A stretch of DNA of 64,000 nucleotides from positions 32,950-96,949 of the forward strand of contig JAZDIU010000032.1 of the NCBI GenBank assembly GCA_043804635.1, read 5' to 3'. Shown piece by piece: positions 53,985 to 63,898 of this stretch. This stretch comes from JAZDIU01 sp043804635 (lineage in GTDB: Bacteria > Chloroflexota > Dehalococcoidia > Dehalococcoidales > UBA2162). The position numbers and the translations under genes are program-made. Position 1 is the stretch's first letter. Each line of letters begins with the position of its first letter. The notes under the pieces were generated by a model. It was not told where the DNA came from and searched no databases. It was given only the letters and a program-made list of their open reading frames with translations.

Positions 53985-55688
53985 ATGCGTTTAACAAGAC
54001 TGTTCGGTAAAACACAAAGAGAGCTTCCCGCCGAAGCGGATACTATCAGCCACCAGCTGCTCATAAAAGCCGGGATGATAAGACAGGTAACCGCCGGTGT
54101 TTTTTCTTACCTACCTCTAGCCTGGAGAGTGCTCAGGAAAATAGAAAATATCATCCGCGACGAGATGAATAAAGCCGGCGGACAGGAAGTAAACCTGCCC
54201 GCACTGCAACCGGTGGAACTCTGGCAGAAATCGGGCAGGCACGGTGCCTTTGGCAAAAACCTGTTCGTCCTCACCGACCGCCGTGACCGCCAGTTAGCCC
54301 TCGGACCGACCCACGAAGAGGTCGTTACCGAACTGGTGAAGTATAACGTGCAGAGCTACCGCGACCTGCCGCTGCTCCTTTATCAAATCCAGACCAAGTT
54401 CCGCGATGAGCCTCGCCCCAGGGGCGGACTGATTAGAGTCCGCGAGTTCACCATGAAAGACCTCTACAGCTTCGACACCGATGACAAGGGACTGGACGTC
54501 AGCTACAACAAGATGCTCCAGGCATACCGGAACATCTACGAACGCTGCGGATTACCGGCTTTGATGGTCGAAGCCGATAGCGGTGCCATCGGCGGCAAGG
54601 AATCTCACGAATTTATGCTCACCACCGAAACCGGCGAAGATGAAATCATTTATTGCCCTAACTGCAAATATGCCGCCAACGCCGAAAAAGCGATAAGTAT
54701 CAAGGGGAAAATCGATGGCGGCGAACCGCTACCGCGGGAAGAAGTCAAGACGCCGGGAATGACTTCCATCGAACAGGTATCGGGGTTCCTGAAAGTCCCT
54801 TCGAACCAGACTATCAAGGCGGTATTCTATATCGTCGATGGCAAGCTGGTCTTCGTTGTTATCCGTGGCGACCTCGAGGTAAATGAAATAAAACTGAAAA
54901 ACGCTTTGCGTGGCTCCGACCTTCGAATGGCGACGGAAGCGGAAGTAATAGAAGCCGGCATCATTCCCGGCTCAGCTTCGCCGGTGGGTATCAGCTGTAT
55001 CCGAATCATTGCCGACGATTCCATCACCTCGGGGACGAATTTTGTCGCCGGCGGCAATAAACCCGATACTCATCTTAAAAACGTCAACTACCCGAGGGAC
55101 TTCAAGGCAGACATCATCACCGATATCGCTAAAGCCCGTGCCGGCGATGTCTGCCCCAAGTGCGAGGGTAAACTGTTATCCACACATGGCATCGAGGTCG
55201 GGCACACCTTCAAGCTGGGCACATCTATCAGTCAGAAGATGGACGCCAATTTCATCGACCAGTCTGGCATCTCACGACCGATTATTATGGGGTGTTACGG
55301 TATTGGGGTGGGTAGACTAATGGCAGCCGCTATCGAACAGAACCACGACGATAAAGGCATAATATGGCCTATTGCTATTGCACCCTATCAAATCTACCTG
55401 TGCTCGCTATATATGGAAAATGCCAGCGTGGTATCGGCGGCAGAAAAGCTATACGCCGACTTAACAAGCGAAAGTTTTGAAGTCCTTTTTGACGACCGCA
55501 ATGAATCGCCCGGGGTGAAATTTAACGATGCCGACCTCCTTGGCATACCGGTGCGGATTACTATCAGTCCACGCACCTTAGAGAAAAACAGCGTTGAGAT
55601 TAAACAGCGCACCGAAAAGAAAGCCCAGTTGGTGCCGATAGAAGATACGATTAAGAAACTTGAGGAGCTTATCGGAAGGGATACCTAG
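53985..55688 (+). CDS. proS: Prolyl-tRNA synthetase
   Basis: 567 residues, the bacterial type with an editing insertion. Motif 1 and 2 regions VTAGVFSYLPLAWRVL and LGPTHEEVVTELV, RDEPRPRGGLIRVREFTMKDLYSF, the INS editing domain around residues 225-400, motif 3 GCYGIGVGRLMAAAIEQ and a C-terminal anticodon-binding domain. The ATG lies about eight bases after TAATAT (53971-53976) and has no ribosome site, so the mRNA may be leaderless. Confidence 0.97.
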   Translation: MRLTRLFGKTQRELPAEADTISHQLLIKAGMIRQVTAGVFSYLPLAWRVLRKIENIIRDEMNKAGGQEVNLPALQPVELWQKSGRHGAFGKNLFVLTDRRDRQLALGPTHEEVVTELVKYNVQSYRDLPLLLYQIQTKFRDEPRPRGGLIRVREFTMKDLYSFDTDDKGLDVSYNKMLQAYRNIYERCGLPALMVEADSGAIGGKESHEFMLTTETGEDEIIYCPNCKYAANAEKAISIKGKIDGGEPLPREEVKTPGMTSIEQVSGFLKVPSNQTIKAVFYIVDGKLVFVVIRGDLEVNEIKLKNALRGSDLRMATEAEVIEAGIIPGSASPVGISCIRIIADDSITSGTNFVAGGNKPDTHLKNVNYPRDFKADIITDIAKARAGDVCPKCEGKLLSTHGIEVGHTFKLGTSISQKMDANFIDQSGISRPIIMGCYGIGVGRLMAAAIEQNHDDKGIIWPIAIAPYQIYLCSLYMENASVVSAAEKLYADLTSESFEVLFDDRNESPGVKFNDADLLGIPVRITISPRTLEKNSVEIKQRTEKKAQLVPIEDTIKKLEELIGRDT

Positions 55689-56336
55689 TTGCTTATTGAC
55701 CTGCATACTCACAGCAAACCCTGGTCGGAAGACAGTCTACTCACGCTCCCCGAGTTAATTCAGCTAGAGAAGAAAGCCGGACTCGATGCCATCTGCATTA
55801 CCGAGCACGAGTATTTCTGGAATAAGGATGAGCTAGCCGAACTGGGACGAAAGCATAATTTCTTGATTCTGCCGGGCGTGGAAATAAACACCGAGGAGGG
55901 CCACTTCCTTGTTTTCGGCATCGAGAAATACGTTTTAGGGATGTACCGAGCCCGCTACTTAAAGGCGTTCGTGGACGAGCTGGGCGGCGCAATGATACTG
56001 GCTCACCCTTACCGTCGCCAAATTTACGAAGGGGAGAACTTTGAACAAGCCGTCGAGCTATACCTCAAGGAACCTATTTCCGATTTTGTGGATACGCTCG
56101 AAGTGCTTAACGGTAAGGCTACTGCCAGGGAAAATAAGTTCTCCCAAGAGATATGCCGCCGGCTGAACTTAAGAGGTGCTGGCGGCGGAGACGCCCATTC
56201 AACACTGGAAATACCTTCCTGTGCTACGCTTTTTGAAAGAAAGGTTGGCTCCGTCGAAGAACTGATTACCGAGTTAAAAGCAGGCAGATTCAAAGCGATA
56301 GATTTGCGCCATCACACAATCAACCAGTCACGGTAG
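55689..56336 (+). CDS. PHP-domain phosphoesterase
   Basis: 215 residues starting at a TTG that directly follows the proS stop. LIDLHTHSKPWSEDS supplies the first H-x-H, CITEHEYFWNKDEL the second, then GVEINTEEGHFLVFG, ILAHPYRR and GGGDAHSTLEI, a full set of PHP metal ligands. PHP enzymes are phosphoesterases of varied substrate. Translationally coupled to proS. Its end overlaps the convergent gene at 56312 by 25 bases. Confidence 0.88.
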   Translation: MLIDLHTHSKPWSEDSLLTLPELIQLEKKAGLDAICITEHEYFWNKDELAELGRKHNFLILPGVEINTEEGHFLVFGIEKYVLGMYRARYLKAFVDELGGAMILAHPYRRQIYEGENFEQAVELYLKEPISDFVDTLEVLNGKATARENKFSQEICRRLNLRGAGGGDAHSTLEIPSCATLFERKVGSVEELITELKAGRFKAIDLRHHTINQSR

Positions 56337-56713
56337 CCCTGCTGAATAACGGTAAGATATTCCTGTGAAGGTTTAGCTTCATCCATTTGCCCGGTCTTAA
56401 TATAGGTAACGGCTTCTATCGCAGTACCATCTTCGTCGAACACATTAACGTTCATTCTCTTGTAAGTGATGCCTTCATAATCATCGAGTTGTCTCAAGCA
56501 CTTATCCGAGACTTCATAAATAGCACCGATAACCTTGTCCCCGCGACTCCGCTCGATAGTCGCCGAACCACCCCTCATCTGTCTCGACCAGCCGGTGAAT
56601 ACCAGCTTGTAATTGGGCAAAGTAGCCTTGAACTTAGGCTTGCTGTCCGGGCAGCGCTGCTGCATCTGCTTTTTATTTAGATTGGAAGCGTAAGCAAAAT
56701 AGTTCATAGACAT
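56312..56713 (-). CDS. Gamma-glutamylcyclotransferase-like (AIG2/GGCT) protein
   Basis: 133 residues. NYFAYASNLNKKQM is the substrate loop of the family (the YGSN motif as YASN), followed by KLVFTGWS, GAIYEVSDKCLRQLDDYEG with the catalytic Glu, and VNVFDEDGTAIEAVTYI. It may cyclise gamma-glutamyl compounds; the substrate is unknown. Start at the first or third Met. It is a single gene, tail to tail with the PHP gene. Confidence 0.85.
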   Translation of the reverse strand: MSMNYFAYASNLNKKQMQQRCPDSKPKFKATLPNYKLVFTGWSRQMRGGSATIERSRGDKVIGAIYEVSDKCLRQLDDYEGITYKRMNVNVFDEDGTAIEAVTYIKTGQMDEAKPSQEYLTVIQQGYRDWLIV

Positions 56714-56773
56714 ATATGATTTACGATTTAAAATTTATGAATTTGATATTGTTCGGATTTTGACTATGCTAAC

Positions 56774-59167
56774 TTAAGAACGCAGTGTAGCTCCAAGCTC
56801 ACCGGAAAGTTTATCCAGAATTTGCTTTTGGACGCTATCAACTTCGCTATCGGTCAGAGTGTGGTCAGGAGAACGGAAGATAATGCGATAAGCCAGTGAT
56901 TTCTTACCGGCTGGAATTGGTTCGCCGGTATAGACATCGAAGATAGCCACCTGGACAATCAGAGGGAAGCTGTTAATTATATCCAGCACTTTCCGATGCG
57001 TTATATCAGCACTAACCACCAGAGCCAAATCTCTGACCACCGCTGGAAAACGCGGGATAGGCTGGAACGGCTTATGTTCAAGAGTGAATGGCAAAAGTTT
57101 CATCAGGTCGATTTCGAAAAGATAAGCCGGCTCGGTTAGCTCGAAAGCCGCCAAGACTTTCGGATGTAGCTCACCGACCACACCCAGCTTATTGCCGCCG
57201 GTAACTATAGCCGCTTGCTTAGCCGTATGAAGGCTACCCTCTGAGGATGGCTCGAAACTGGCATCAACGCCCAACTGGCGAAGCAAACTTTCTACAACAC
57301 CTTTAGCATCAAAGAAGTCGAATGCTTCACTCGCTTGCCACCATTTATTGATCCTGGGTCCACTCAAAACGCCACATAATATCTCGCGCTCGTCTGGCAA
57401 GTCTTTGACACGTGGTATGTAGACCCTGCCCACCTCGAAAAGCCGGATACTATCATCTTCAAACTTCCGGTTTAAGGAAAGAGCCGATAGAAGATTGGGC
57501 CTCAAATTGGGACGAAAGTATTCCTGTTCGGCGGTCATCGGGTTCATCAAGCGGAGTACCGACTCGGTAGTCGCATCTTCGGGCGAAAGTTTATTGAGCA
57601 CATCTTGACTGACCAGCGAGTAGGTAACCAGCTCCTGAAAACCAAATCCAGTTATATACCGCCTCACCTCATCTTTGAGCTTGATGATTGACTCCGGATT
57701 TTGTCTGGGAATCGACTGACTAAGCATAGTATTCGGAATAGCGTCATAGCCGATAATACGGGCGACTTCTTCTATAAGGTCGACGGTCAGGCGGATATCG
57801 CTCCGCCAATAGGGCGGGCTCGCCGAAACGGCTGAATCCGCCTGCTTACACTCAAAGCCTAAAGAGGTGAGTGTCGCCATTATTCGGTCGAGGCTAAATT
57901 CAACACCTAAGACTCGCTTTACCTCAGTAGTTGATAATGGAATAGGCTCGGATTTCTTCCGCCCGGGATAGACATCAATCACTCCCTTAGCCACTTTACC
58001 GCCGCCAAGCTCGGCAATCAGTTGGGTCGCCCGTATCAGTGCCGGCATTGCCAGTTCGGCGCTGATACCCCTTTCGAAGCGCATACTGGCTTCGCTGGGT
58101 AAACCCAAAGCACGGCTGGTATAGTGGATGCTTACCGGATTAAAGCTAGCCGCTTCCAACAGAATGGAGGTTGTGCCCGCTTCAACTTCACTGTTGGCGC
58201 CACCCATCACCCCAGCCACAGCTACAGGGCGCTTTTCATCGGCAATAACCAGAATATCCGGTGAGAGTTTTCTTTCTACGCCATCCAGCGTAAACATAGT
58301 TTCCTCGGGATTAGCCCGGCGGACAATAATTTTCTTACCCCGAATCTGTGCAAAATCAAAGGAATGTAGCGGCTGACCGTATTCCAGCATAACGTAGTTA
58401 GTGATATCGACGATGTCGCTGATGGGACGCATGCCGCAGGCGAGCAAACGTTGCTGCATCCATACGGGCGATTCGCCTATTTTGACTCCAGTAATCAGGC
58501 TGGCACAATAACGGGGACACAGGTCTGGAGCCTGAATTTCCACAGATACCTGCTCAGTTATTGGGGATGCCGTTTCTTCATAAGTAACATCGGGGAGTCT
58601 TAAGGTTTGACCGGTTAAAGCAGCAGTTTCCCGGGCAACGCCGATTATTGAAAGGCAATCGGGGCGGTTGGGCGTTACCTCAATATTAAAAATGGCATCG
58701 CCGAGATATTCAGCCAGTGCCGTTCCTATGGGCGCGTCTGCGGGCAGGACCATAATGCCTTCGTGCTTATCTGAGATAGCTAACTCTTTTTCCGAGCAAA
58801 TCATACCGCTGGAGACTACCCCACGGATTTTAGCCGGCTTCAACGTCGCGGCTTCACCGGTATGCCCGTCGATAAGTCTAGCTCCAACGCGGGCAAAGGC
58901 AATCTTATCACCGACCTCAAGATTGAGCGCCCCACAAACAACAGTCTCCTGCCCGGCGCCTAAATCCACAGTGGCGAGACTGAGTCGGTCGGCATTAGGA
59001 TGGCGATTAACCATAGTTATTTGCCCGACTACAATATTCTCCCAACTGCCGCCGATAATTTCAGCCGCCTTGACTTCATTACCAGCCATCGTCAGCCGGT
59101 TGGCTAAATCAGCCGGAGAGAGAATTACATCTACATATTGCTTAAGCCACTTAAGCGAAACTTTCAT
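56774..59167 (-). CDS. pheT: Phenylalanyl-tRNA synthetase beta subunit
   Basis: 797 residues, full length. N-terminal EMAP-type tRNA-binding domain (about 40-150, VVGQITMVNRHPNADRLS), B3/B4 editing region (200-390), B5 (400-475), the catalytic-like core and a C-terminal FDX-ACB domain (PRFPAVVRDLALVV onward, about 700-797). It starts directly after the pheS stop (TAGATG) and forms the heterotetramer with PheS. Confidence 0.97.
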   Translation of the reverse strand: MKVSLKWLKQYVDVILSPADLANRLTMAGNEVKAAEIIGGSWENIVVGQITMVNRHPNADRLSLATVDLGAGQETVVCGALNLEVGDKIAFARVGARLIDGHTGEAATLKPAKIRGVVSSGMICSEKELAISDKHEGIMVLPADAPIGTALAEYLGDAIFNIEVTPNRPDCLSIIGVARETAALTGQTLRLPDVTYEETASPITEQVSVEIQAPDLCPRYCASLITGVKIGESPVWMQQRLLACGMRPISDIVDITNYVMLEYGQPLHSFDFAQIRGKKIIVRRANPEETMFTLDGVERKLSPDILVIADEKRPVAVAGVMGGANSEVEAGTTSILLEAASFNPVSIHYTSRALGLPSEASMRFERGISAELAMPALIRATQLIAELGGGKVAKGVIDVYPGRKKSEPIPLSTTEVKRVLGVEFSLDRIMATLTSLGFECKQADSAVSASPPYWRSDIRLTVDLIEEVARIIGYDAIPNTMLSQSIPRQNPESIIKLKDEVRRYITGFGFQELVTYSLVSQDVLNKLSPEDATTESVLRLMNPMTAEQEYFRPNLRPNLLSALSLNRKFEDDSIRLFEVGRVYIPRVKDLPDEREILCGVLSGPRINKWWQASEAFDFFDAKGVVESLLRQLGVDASFEPSSEGSLHTAKQAAIVTGGNKLGVVGELHPKVLAAFELTEPAYLFEIDLMKLLPFTLEHKPFQPIPRFPAVVRDLALVVSADITHRKVLDIINSFPLIVQVAIFDVYTGEPIPAGKKSLAYRIIFRSPDHTLTDSEVDSVQKQILDKLSGELGATLRS

Positions 59168-60205
59168 CTAGAACTGCCTCAAGAATCTAAGGTCGTTGCC
59201 GTAGAATAACCGGACATCATCGATTCCGTAACGGAGCATCGGCAGGCGCTCAATACCAATGCCAAAAGCAAAGCTGGAATAGACTGAAGGGTCGATGCCG
59301 CCGCGCCTGAGCACATTGGGATGAGTCATCCCGGCACCAAGAATTTCAATCCAGCCACTGTTACCGCAGAGACGACAGCCTTTACCGTGACAAACACCAC
59401 ACTCAATTGCCATCTCGACCCCCGGCTCGACAAACGGGAAGAAGTCACAGCGGAAACGGACTTTTCTATCCTCACCGAAGAAACGCCGGGAGAACTCGTA
59501 AAGCGTTCCCTTCAGGTCGGCCATAGTAATACCTTTGTCGACAGCCACAGCGTCAATTTGATGAAACATCGGCACGTGAGTGGCATCGCTGGCTTCATAG
59601 CGGTAGACTTTGCCTGGTTCGATTGTCCTGATGGGCGGCTTCATTTTCTCGACGACACGAGCGGTAACCGATGTAGTGTGAGTCCGCAGCAGCGGTCTTC
59701 TTTCATCATTTTCTGCCGGGTAGTCTACCCAGAGCGAAGACATACTATCACGGGCCGGATGCTCTTTAGGGATATTCAATGCCTCAAAGTTGTAGTAGTC
59801 CCACTCTACTTCAGGACCCTCGACTAACTGAAAGCCCATCGAGACGAAGATATCGCATATTTCACGCAGAGTTTGAGTCACCGGATGCAGGCGACCTATC
59901 GGTAAAGGACGGCCTGGCAGAGTAATATCGATGGATTCTCTTTTCGCCGAAGATGCCTCGGCTTCACGGAGACCTTGCTCTTTCTGTTTGAAGCTATCCT
60001 CGAAACCGATTTTAAGGGCGTTAGCCCGGGCACCGACCGCTTTTCTATCTTCCAGAGATAGCGAAGCTAAGCCACGCAGAATCGTGGTCAGCTCGCCTTT
60101 CCTACCCAAATAACGGACTCGCCAAGACTCCAATTCTTTGGTATCTTTGACACTTTCCAGCTCACGCAAAGCTTTCGAGTTCAGTTCTTCAAGCTGTGAT
60201 AACAT
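59168..60205 (-). CDS. pheS: Phenylalanyl-tRNA synthetase alpha subunit
   Basis: 345 residues from the ATG at 60205 ([16 protein letters not shown]), six bases after AGGGG; the frame open from 60295 would add 30 unrelated residues. Motif 2 [12 protein letters not shown] and [13 protein letters not shown], the Cys-rich [17 protein letters not shown] insertion, and motif 3 [18 protein letters not shown]. Pairs with pheT immediately downstream. Confidence 0.97.
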   Translation of the reverse strand: MLSQLEELNSKALRELESVKDTKELESWRVRYLGRKGELTTILRGLASLSLEDRKAVGARANALKIGFEDSFKQKEQGLREAEASSAKRESIDITLPGRPLPIGRLHPVTQTLREICDIFVSMGFQLVEGPEVEWDYYNFEALNIPKEHPARDSMSSLWVDYPAENDERRPLLRTHTTSVTARVVEKMKPPIRTIEPGKVYRYEASDATHVPMFHQIDAVAVDKGITMADLKGTLYEFSRRFFGEDRKVRFRCDFFPFVEPGVEMAIECGVCHGKGCRLCGNSGWIEILGAGMTHPNVLRRGGIDPSVYSSFAFGIGIERLPMLRYGIDDVRLFYGNDLRFLRQF

Positions 60206-60241
60206 TCTTGCCCCTAGTGAAAATATCTCAGTATATGGTAA

Positions 60242-60266
60242 AAAGAGGGGGCAAAGCCCCCTCTTT
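60242..60266 (-). terminator. Hairpin between rplT and pheS
   Basis: A perfect 11-base-pair stem (AAAGAGGGGGC/GCCCCCTCTTT, loop three bases), followed by TT on the minus strand. It may partly terminate the infC-rpmI-rplT transcript or attenuate pheST. It belongs to the GGGGC/GCCCC palindrome family. Confidence 0.6.
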
Positions 60267-60302
60267 AAATCAACCCAACAATGGGATAGAGCCAATCATA
60301 GT

Positions 60303-60662
60303 TTACTCGCTGGCTTTACCTTTAACGATAGTTACGAGGTTAGAAAAAGATTCCGGCTCTCTGACTGCCATATCGGCTAACATCTTAAGATTGATTTCAA
60401 TCGCCGACTGTTCCAGACCGTAAATAAACTCGCTATAGTTGAGACCCTGAGCACGGCTAGCCGCATTAACCCGCGTAATCCACAAACGCCGCATATCGCC
60501 CTTCCGTTCACGACGATGGCGGTAAGCGTAACTCAACGCCTTGAGCATAGACTGATGGGCACGGGTATATAGCTTATGTCTGGTTGCCCGGTGCCCTTTA
60601 GTAAGGGCTAATACTTTTTTATGGCGGCGGTGAGCCGCAACACCTCTTTTAATTCGTGCCAA
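60303..60662 (-). CDS. rplT: 50S ribosomal protein L20
   Basis: 119 residues. ARIKRGVAAHRRHKKVLAL at the start and LWITRVNAASRAQGLNYSEFI later are diagnostic. An assembly protein of the large subunit, which in many bacteria represses rpmI-rplT translation. It lies 12 bases after rpmI. Confidence 0.97.
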   Translation of the reverse strand: MARIKRGVAAHRRHKKVLALTKGHRATRHKLYTRAHQSMLKALSYAYRHRRERKGDMRRLWITRVNAASRAQGLNYSEFIYGLEQSAIEINLKMLADMAVREPESFSNLVTIVKGKASE

Positions 60663-60674
60663 TGTAGTTCTCCT

Positions 60675-60878
60675 TTACTTCGCTCCGTAAGGGATGAGCC
60701 GCTTGATACGGGTCTCGTCAGCCGGATTCAACTCCAGCTTTTGCCCGTAAATGCGCTTGGTCCGCTTGGACTTGGCAAGGCGCAAGTGGCTCGCTCCAAT
60801 TTTATTCCGCATAATTCTTCCGCTGCCGGTAATATGAAATCGGCTAGCGGCACCTTTATGAGTCTTAAGTTTTGGCAT
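60675..60878 (-). CDS. rpmI: 50S ribosomal protein L35
   Basis: 67 residues. MPKLKTHKGAASRFHITGSG and LAKSKRTKRIY match L35. Its start overlaps the end of infC by 14 bases. Part of the thrS-infC-rpmI-rplT-pheST block. Confidence 0.97.
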   Translation of the reverse strand: MPKLKTHKGAASRFHITGSGRIMRNKIGASHLRLAKSKRTKRIYGQKLELNPADETRIKRLIPYGAK

Positions 60879-61422
60879 CTGAAGTTACTTTTTCTCCCCC
60901 TTTTACTTTTTGAGCACCGATTGGGGACAGGATAATAACCATTCTATTCCCATCCATTGACGGTTGCGTATCTACAGAAGCTACGTCTTTTAACGATTCC
61001 GCCATTCTTTGCAATTGTCTCAAACCAAGCTCAGGATGGGTAATCTCGCGTCCCCTGAAGACCATGGTTACTTTTAATTTATCTCCGCCGGACAGCAGTT
61101 TTTTACCCAGTCTTGCCTTCGCCTCAAAATCGTGGTCGCCAATATTAGGCCTGATGCGAATCTCCCTGAGGAGCGAAAGCTTCTGACCTTTTCCCGCCGC
61201 CCGGCTTTTCTTGTCCTGCTCGTAACGGAACTTTCCGTAGTTCATCAACCGGCAGACGGGAGGCACTCCCACGGCAGAGACCTCAACGATATCAAGGCCT
61301 TGCTTTTTTGCCAGTTCAAAAGCCTGAAAGAGGGGCATAACTCCGAGCTGCTCCCCTTTCTCTCCGACTAGACGCACCTGGCTGGCTTTAATTTCCCGGT
61401 TGACGCGCAGTTTCTTCGCTAT
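60865..61422 (-). CDS. infC: Translation initiation factor IF-3, with probable non-standard AUA start
   Basis: About 185 residues if it begins at ATA 61422-61420. The frame then reads IAKKLRVNREIKASQ before VRLVGEKGEQLGV, the expected IF-3 N-terminus. A strong AAGGAGGG (61440-61433) lies ten bases upstream. The GTG at 61377 has no ribosome site and would cut the N-terminal domain. infC is known to use rare start codons for autoregulation by IF-3. The C-terminal domain (KLKVTMVFRGREITHPELG) is complete. Confidence 0.9.
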   Translation of the reverse strand: MAKKLRVNREIKASQVRLVGEKGEQLGVMPLFQAFELAKKQGLDIVEVSAVGVPPVCRLMNYGKFRYEQDKKSRAAGKGQKLSLLREIRIRPNIGDHDFEAKARLGKKLLSGGDKLKVTMVFRGREITHPELGLRQLQRMAESLKDVASVDTQPSMDGNRMVIILSPIGAQKVKGGEKVTSDAKT

Positions 61423-61485
61423 TTGCGGAACTCCCTCCTTAATTTAACAGCACAAACTATAACAGATTTTTTAGTAATAATCAAA

Positions 61486-63231
61486 TCATAAACTCGATTT
61501 CAGGTTCTTTTCCTTGGATAAGATGTCCTTCTTTATAGCTAGCACAAACTTATCTAAGGAACCAGGCGGCAGTTGCTCGCCACTCCGCAAACGGACAGAT
61601 ACCGTACCGGCTGTAACCTCTTTATCACCAACCACGAGCATATAGGGTATTTTCTCCAGTTGGGCTTGCCTGATTTTGAGGTTCATTCTTTCCGAACGGT
61701 CGTCCACTTTAGCACGGATGCCTTCGCTCTTAAGTTGTGTTTCTAATTTAAGAGCATAATCAAGGTGACGGTCGGCGACGGGAATAACAATTACCTGGAC
61801 CGGAGCCAACCACAGCGGGAAAGCTCCGGCATAATGCTCGATTAGCGAGGCAAAGAAGCGTTCCATACTGCCCAGCACCGTGCGATGAACCATCGCTACC
61901 GGGTGCTCCTGGCTATCTTCACCGACATAGGTAACATCGAAGCGTGGGGGGAGATTGAAGTCTACCTGAATGGTGGGGCCCTGCCATCCCCTGCCCAGAG
62001 CATCTTCCAGCTTAATATCTATCTTGGGACCGTAAAACACGCCCTGACCGGGGTCTATTTCGTAAATAATCTTTTGACGTTCCAGAGCCTTCTTTAAAGT
62101 ATTCGTAGCTTCTTCCCAGAGTTCGAGGGAACCGGCATAATGGTCGGGCCGGGTGGAAAGATATACCTGATACCGAGCAAACCCGAAGGTATCGATCATA
62201 AAGCGGGCTAAATCAAGGACACCGGATACTTCGTCCTCTAACTGGTCGAAACGACAAAAGATGTGGGCATCGTCCTGGGTGAAGCCCCTGACACGGGAAA
62301 GACCGTGAAGCACACCGGAGCGCTCGAAGCGGTAAACTGTGCCCAGCTCAGCGAAGCGGATGGGTAGCTCGCGATAACTCCGCAGTTTTGTTTTATAAAT
62401 CATAATATGCCCCAGGCAGTTCATCGGCTTGAGGACGTATTCCTGACCTTCGACGTCCATCGGGCTATACATACTATCTTTGTAGAATTCCAGGTGACCG
62501 CTCGTCCTCCACAAGCCACTTTTGCCGATATGAGGCGTATATACCAGTTCATAACCCCGCTTAAAATGTTCGTCTTTCCAGAAATCCTCGATGGTGCGGC
62601 GGATAATAGCTCCCTTTGGGTGCCAGTGGACCAAGCCGGCACCGGCCTCGTCGTGGATACTAAACAGGTCAAGCTCCACGCCAAGTTTACGGTGGTCGCG
62701 CCTGGCGGCTTCTTCCAGTTTCTCCAGATGCTCGGTCAGAGCCTCTTGAGTATCGAAGGCGACGCCGTATATTCTTTGCAACATAGGACGTTTTTCATCG
62801 CCGCGCCAATAGGCTCCGGCGATATTTAACAGCTTGAAAGCCTTGATTTCACCCGTAGAGGCAACATGCGGTCCGCGACACAGGTCGACAAAGGATCCCT
62901 GGCGATAAACGCTTAGCTTCTCATCGGGAATTTCGTCAATGAGTTCCAGCTTATAGGGCTGGTTCACAAATAACCGCCGCGCCTTTTCTTTGTTTACCTC
63001 TTCTTTAACGAAGGGTGAATTCGAAGCAGTTATCTCCCTCATTTTAGCTTCGATAACCGGCAGGTCTTCGGGAGTGAGCGGGCGGGGTAAATCGAAGTCG
63101 TAGTAGAAGCCATTTTCAATAGAGGGACCGATGCCGAACTTGGCATTAGGGAAAACGGACTGAATTGCTTCAGCCATAATATGAGAAGCGGAATGCCTCA
63201 TTACTTCGAGCTTTTCTTCTTTATCAGTCAT
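61486..63231 (-). CDS. thrS: Threonyl-tRNA synthetase, without N-terminal TGS domain
   Basis: 581 residues, shorter than the usual 640: the protein opens at the SAD/editing domain (RHSASHIMAEA) and lacks the TGS domain. The catalytic core is complete, with KPMNCLGHIMIYK (zinc Cys), FRFERSGVLHGLSRVRGFTQDDAHIFC and MVHRTVLGSMERFFASLIEHY, followed by an anticodon-binding domain. No ribosome site is clear upstream of the ATG. It leads the block thrS-infC-rpmI-rplT-pheST. Confidence 0.96.
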   Translation of the reverse strand: MTDKEEKLEVMRHSASHIMAEAIQSVFPNAKFGIGPSIENGFYYDFDLPRPLTPEDLPVIEAKMREITASNSPFVKEEVNKEKARRLFVNQPYKLELIDEIPDEKLSVYRQGSFVDLCRGPHVASTGEIKAFKLLNIAGAYWRGDEKRPMLQRIYGVAFDTQEALTEHLEKLEEAARRDHRKLGVELDLFSIHDEAGAGLVHWHPKGAIIRRTIEDFWKDEHFKRGYELVYTPHIGKSGLWRTSGHLEFYKDSMYSPMDVEGQEYVLKPMNCLGHIMIYKTKLRSYRELPIRFAELGTVYRFERSGVLHGLSRVRGFTQDDAHIFCRFDQLEDEVSGVLDLARFMIDTFGFARYQVYLSTRPDHYAGSLELWEEATNTLKKALERQKIIYEIDPGQGVFYGPKIDIKLEDALGRGWQGPTIQVDFNLPPRFDVTYVGEDSQEHPVAMVHRTVLGSMERFFASLIEHYAGAFPLWLAPVQVIVIPVADRHLDYALKLETQLKSEGIRAKVDDRSERMNLKIRQAQLEKIPYMLVVGDKEVTAGTVSVRLRSGEQLPPGSLDKFVLAIKKDILSKEKNLKSSL

Positions 63232-63344
63232 AGGTCGAAATTGAGACTTATTTTACCACAAATGCCAGCTATCAGCAATCAGCCGGTCAGCTTTTAGACC
63301 AATAAACAATAACCAATATTCAATAACTAATTACCAACAAATAA
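63232..63344. other. AT-rich stretch upstream of thrS
   Basis: No gene is seen. It contains AACAATAACCAATATTCAATAAC-type low-complexity words and leads into element B. I searched by eye for a T-box (AGGGTGG-type sequence) ahead of thrS and found none. Confidence 0.4.
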
Positions 63345-63675
63345 AAAACAAGGGTTAAGTGAAGCTAAAAAATTTAGATTCAATACCCGAAAATTGAAGC
63401 AAAGCAGCGTAAAACGGGGTTGGATTGAGCGTAATTGTTTTTACCTTCAAGGTAAACAATCCTTTTTCAGGAAACAACTACTGCGTGATGGATCAAAATT
63501 CGTGCGTGAGTTTTTTGTCGGAACAATTAAAACAATCCTTTTTAAATAAATTTTGCGGTGTTTTACCAGCAAATCCTTCCAAATTCTGGCAGAACAAGTC
63601 CTTTTACTACGTTTCTCGCATCCTCATACTTTCGCAAGAGGATTGATAATAGCACATAAGTTCTATAATTGTCAA
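63345..63675 (-). ncRNA. Candidate noncoding transcript, element B (related to 23440-23706)
   Basis: Read on the minus strand, it starts with a promoter (63646-63675) and continues toward thrS. It shares with element A the promoter flank (GCGACAAAACTTCC before TTGACA), a TAGTAAAA-GGAC-CCAGAAT block and the 3' segment rich in GCTTTGCTTCAA and TTTTTTAGCTTCA. In between are four copies of an AAGGATTG-like word. Only short reading frames exist. It could be a long thrS leader, an RNA gene, or a decayed mobile fragment. Confidence 0.35.
63646..63675 (-). promoter_or_regulatory. Promoter with degenerate LexA-like box
   Basis: On the minus strand TTGACA (63675-63670), 18 bases, TATTAT (63651-63646). 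The spacer has GAACTTATGTGC at the same place as the LexA-like box of element A, with one mismatch in the half-site. Confidence 0.55.
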
Positions 63676-63898
63676 GGAAGTTTTGTCGCTCGCATGTCGG
63701 ATGCCGTATCAAGTACGAGTCAGAGTGAAAACGGTTCACTGTAAACAGGACAAGTTTTTGAGAAAAGCCCCAGCTATCAGTCGTATCTTGACCCGCTTTT
63801 GCCGGGTTTTGCATTTAAATTCATTGTTTATCTCGTTATTGTTATTTATTCATAGTTCCCGGTATGTTTCCGTAGAAATCCGACAGTCCATATAAAAT

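Noticed and set aside
63232..63680. T-box riboswitch ahead of thrS
   Set aside because: I found no T-box core sequence or antiterminator-like pairing.
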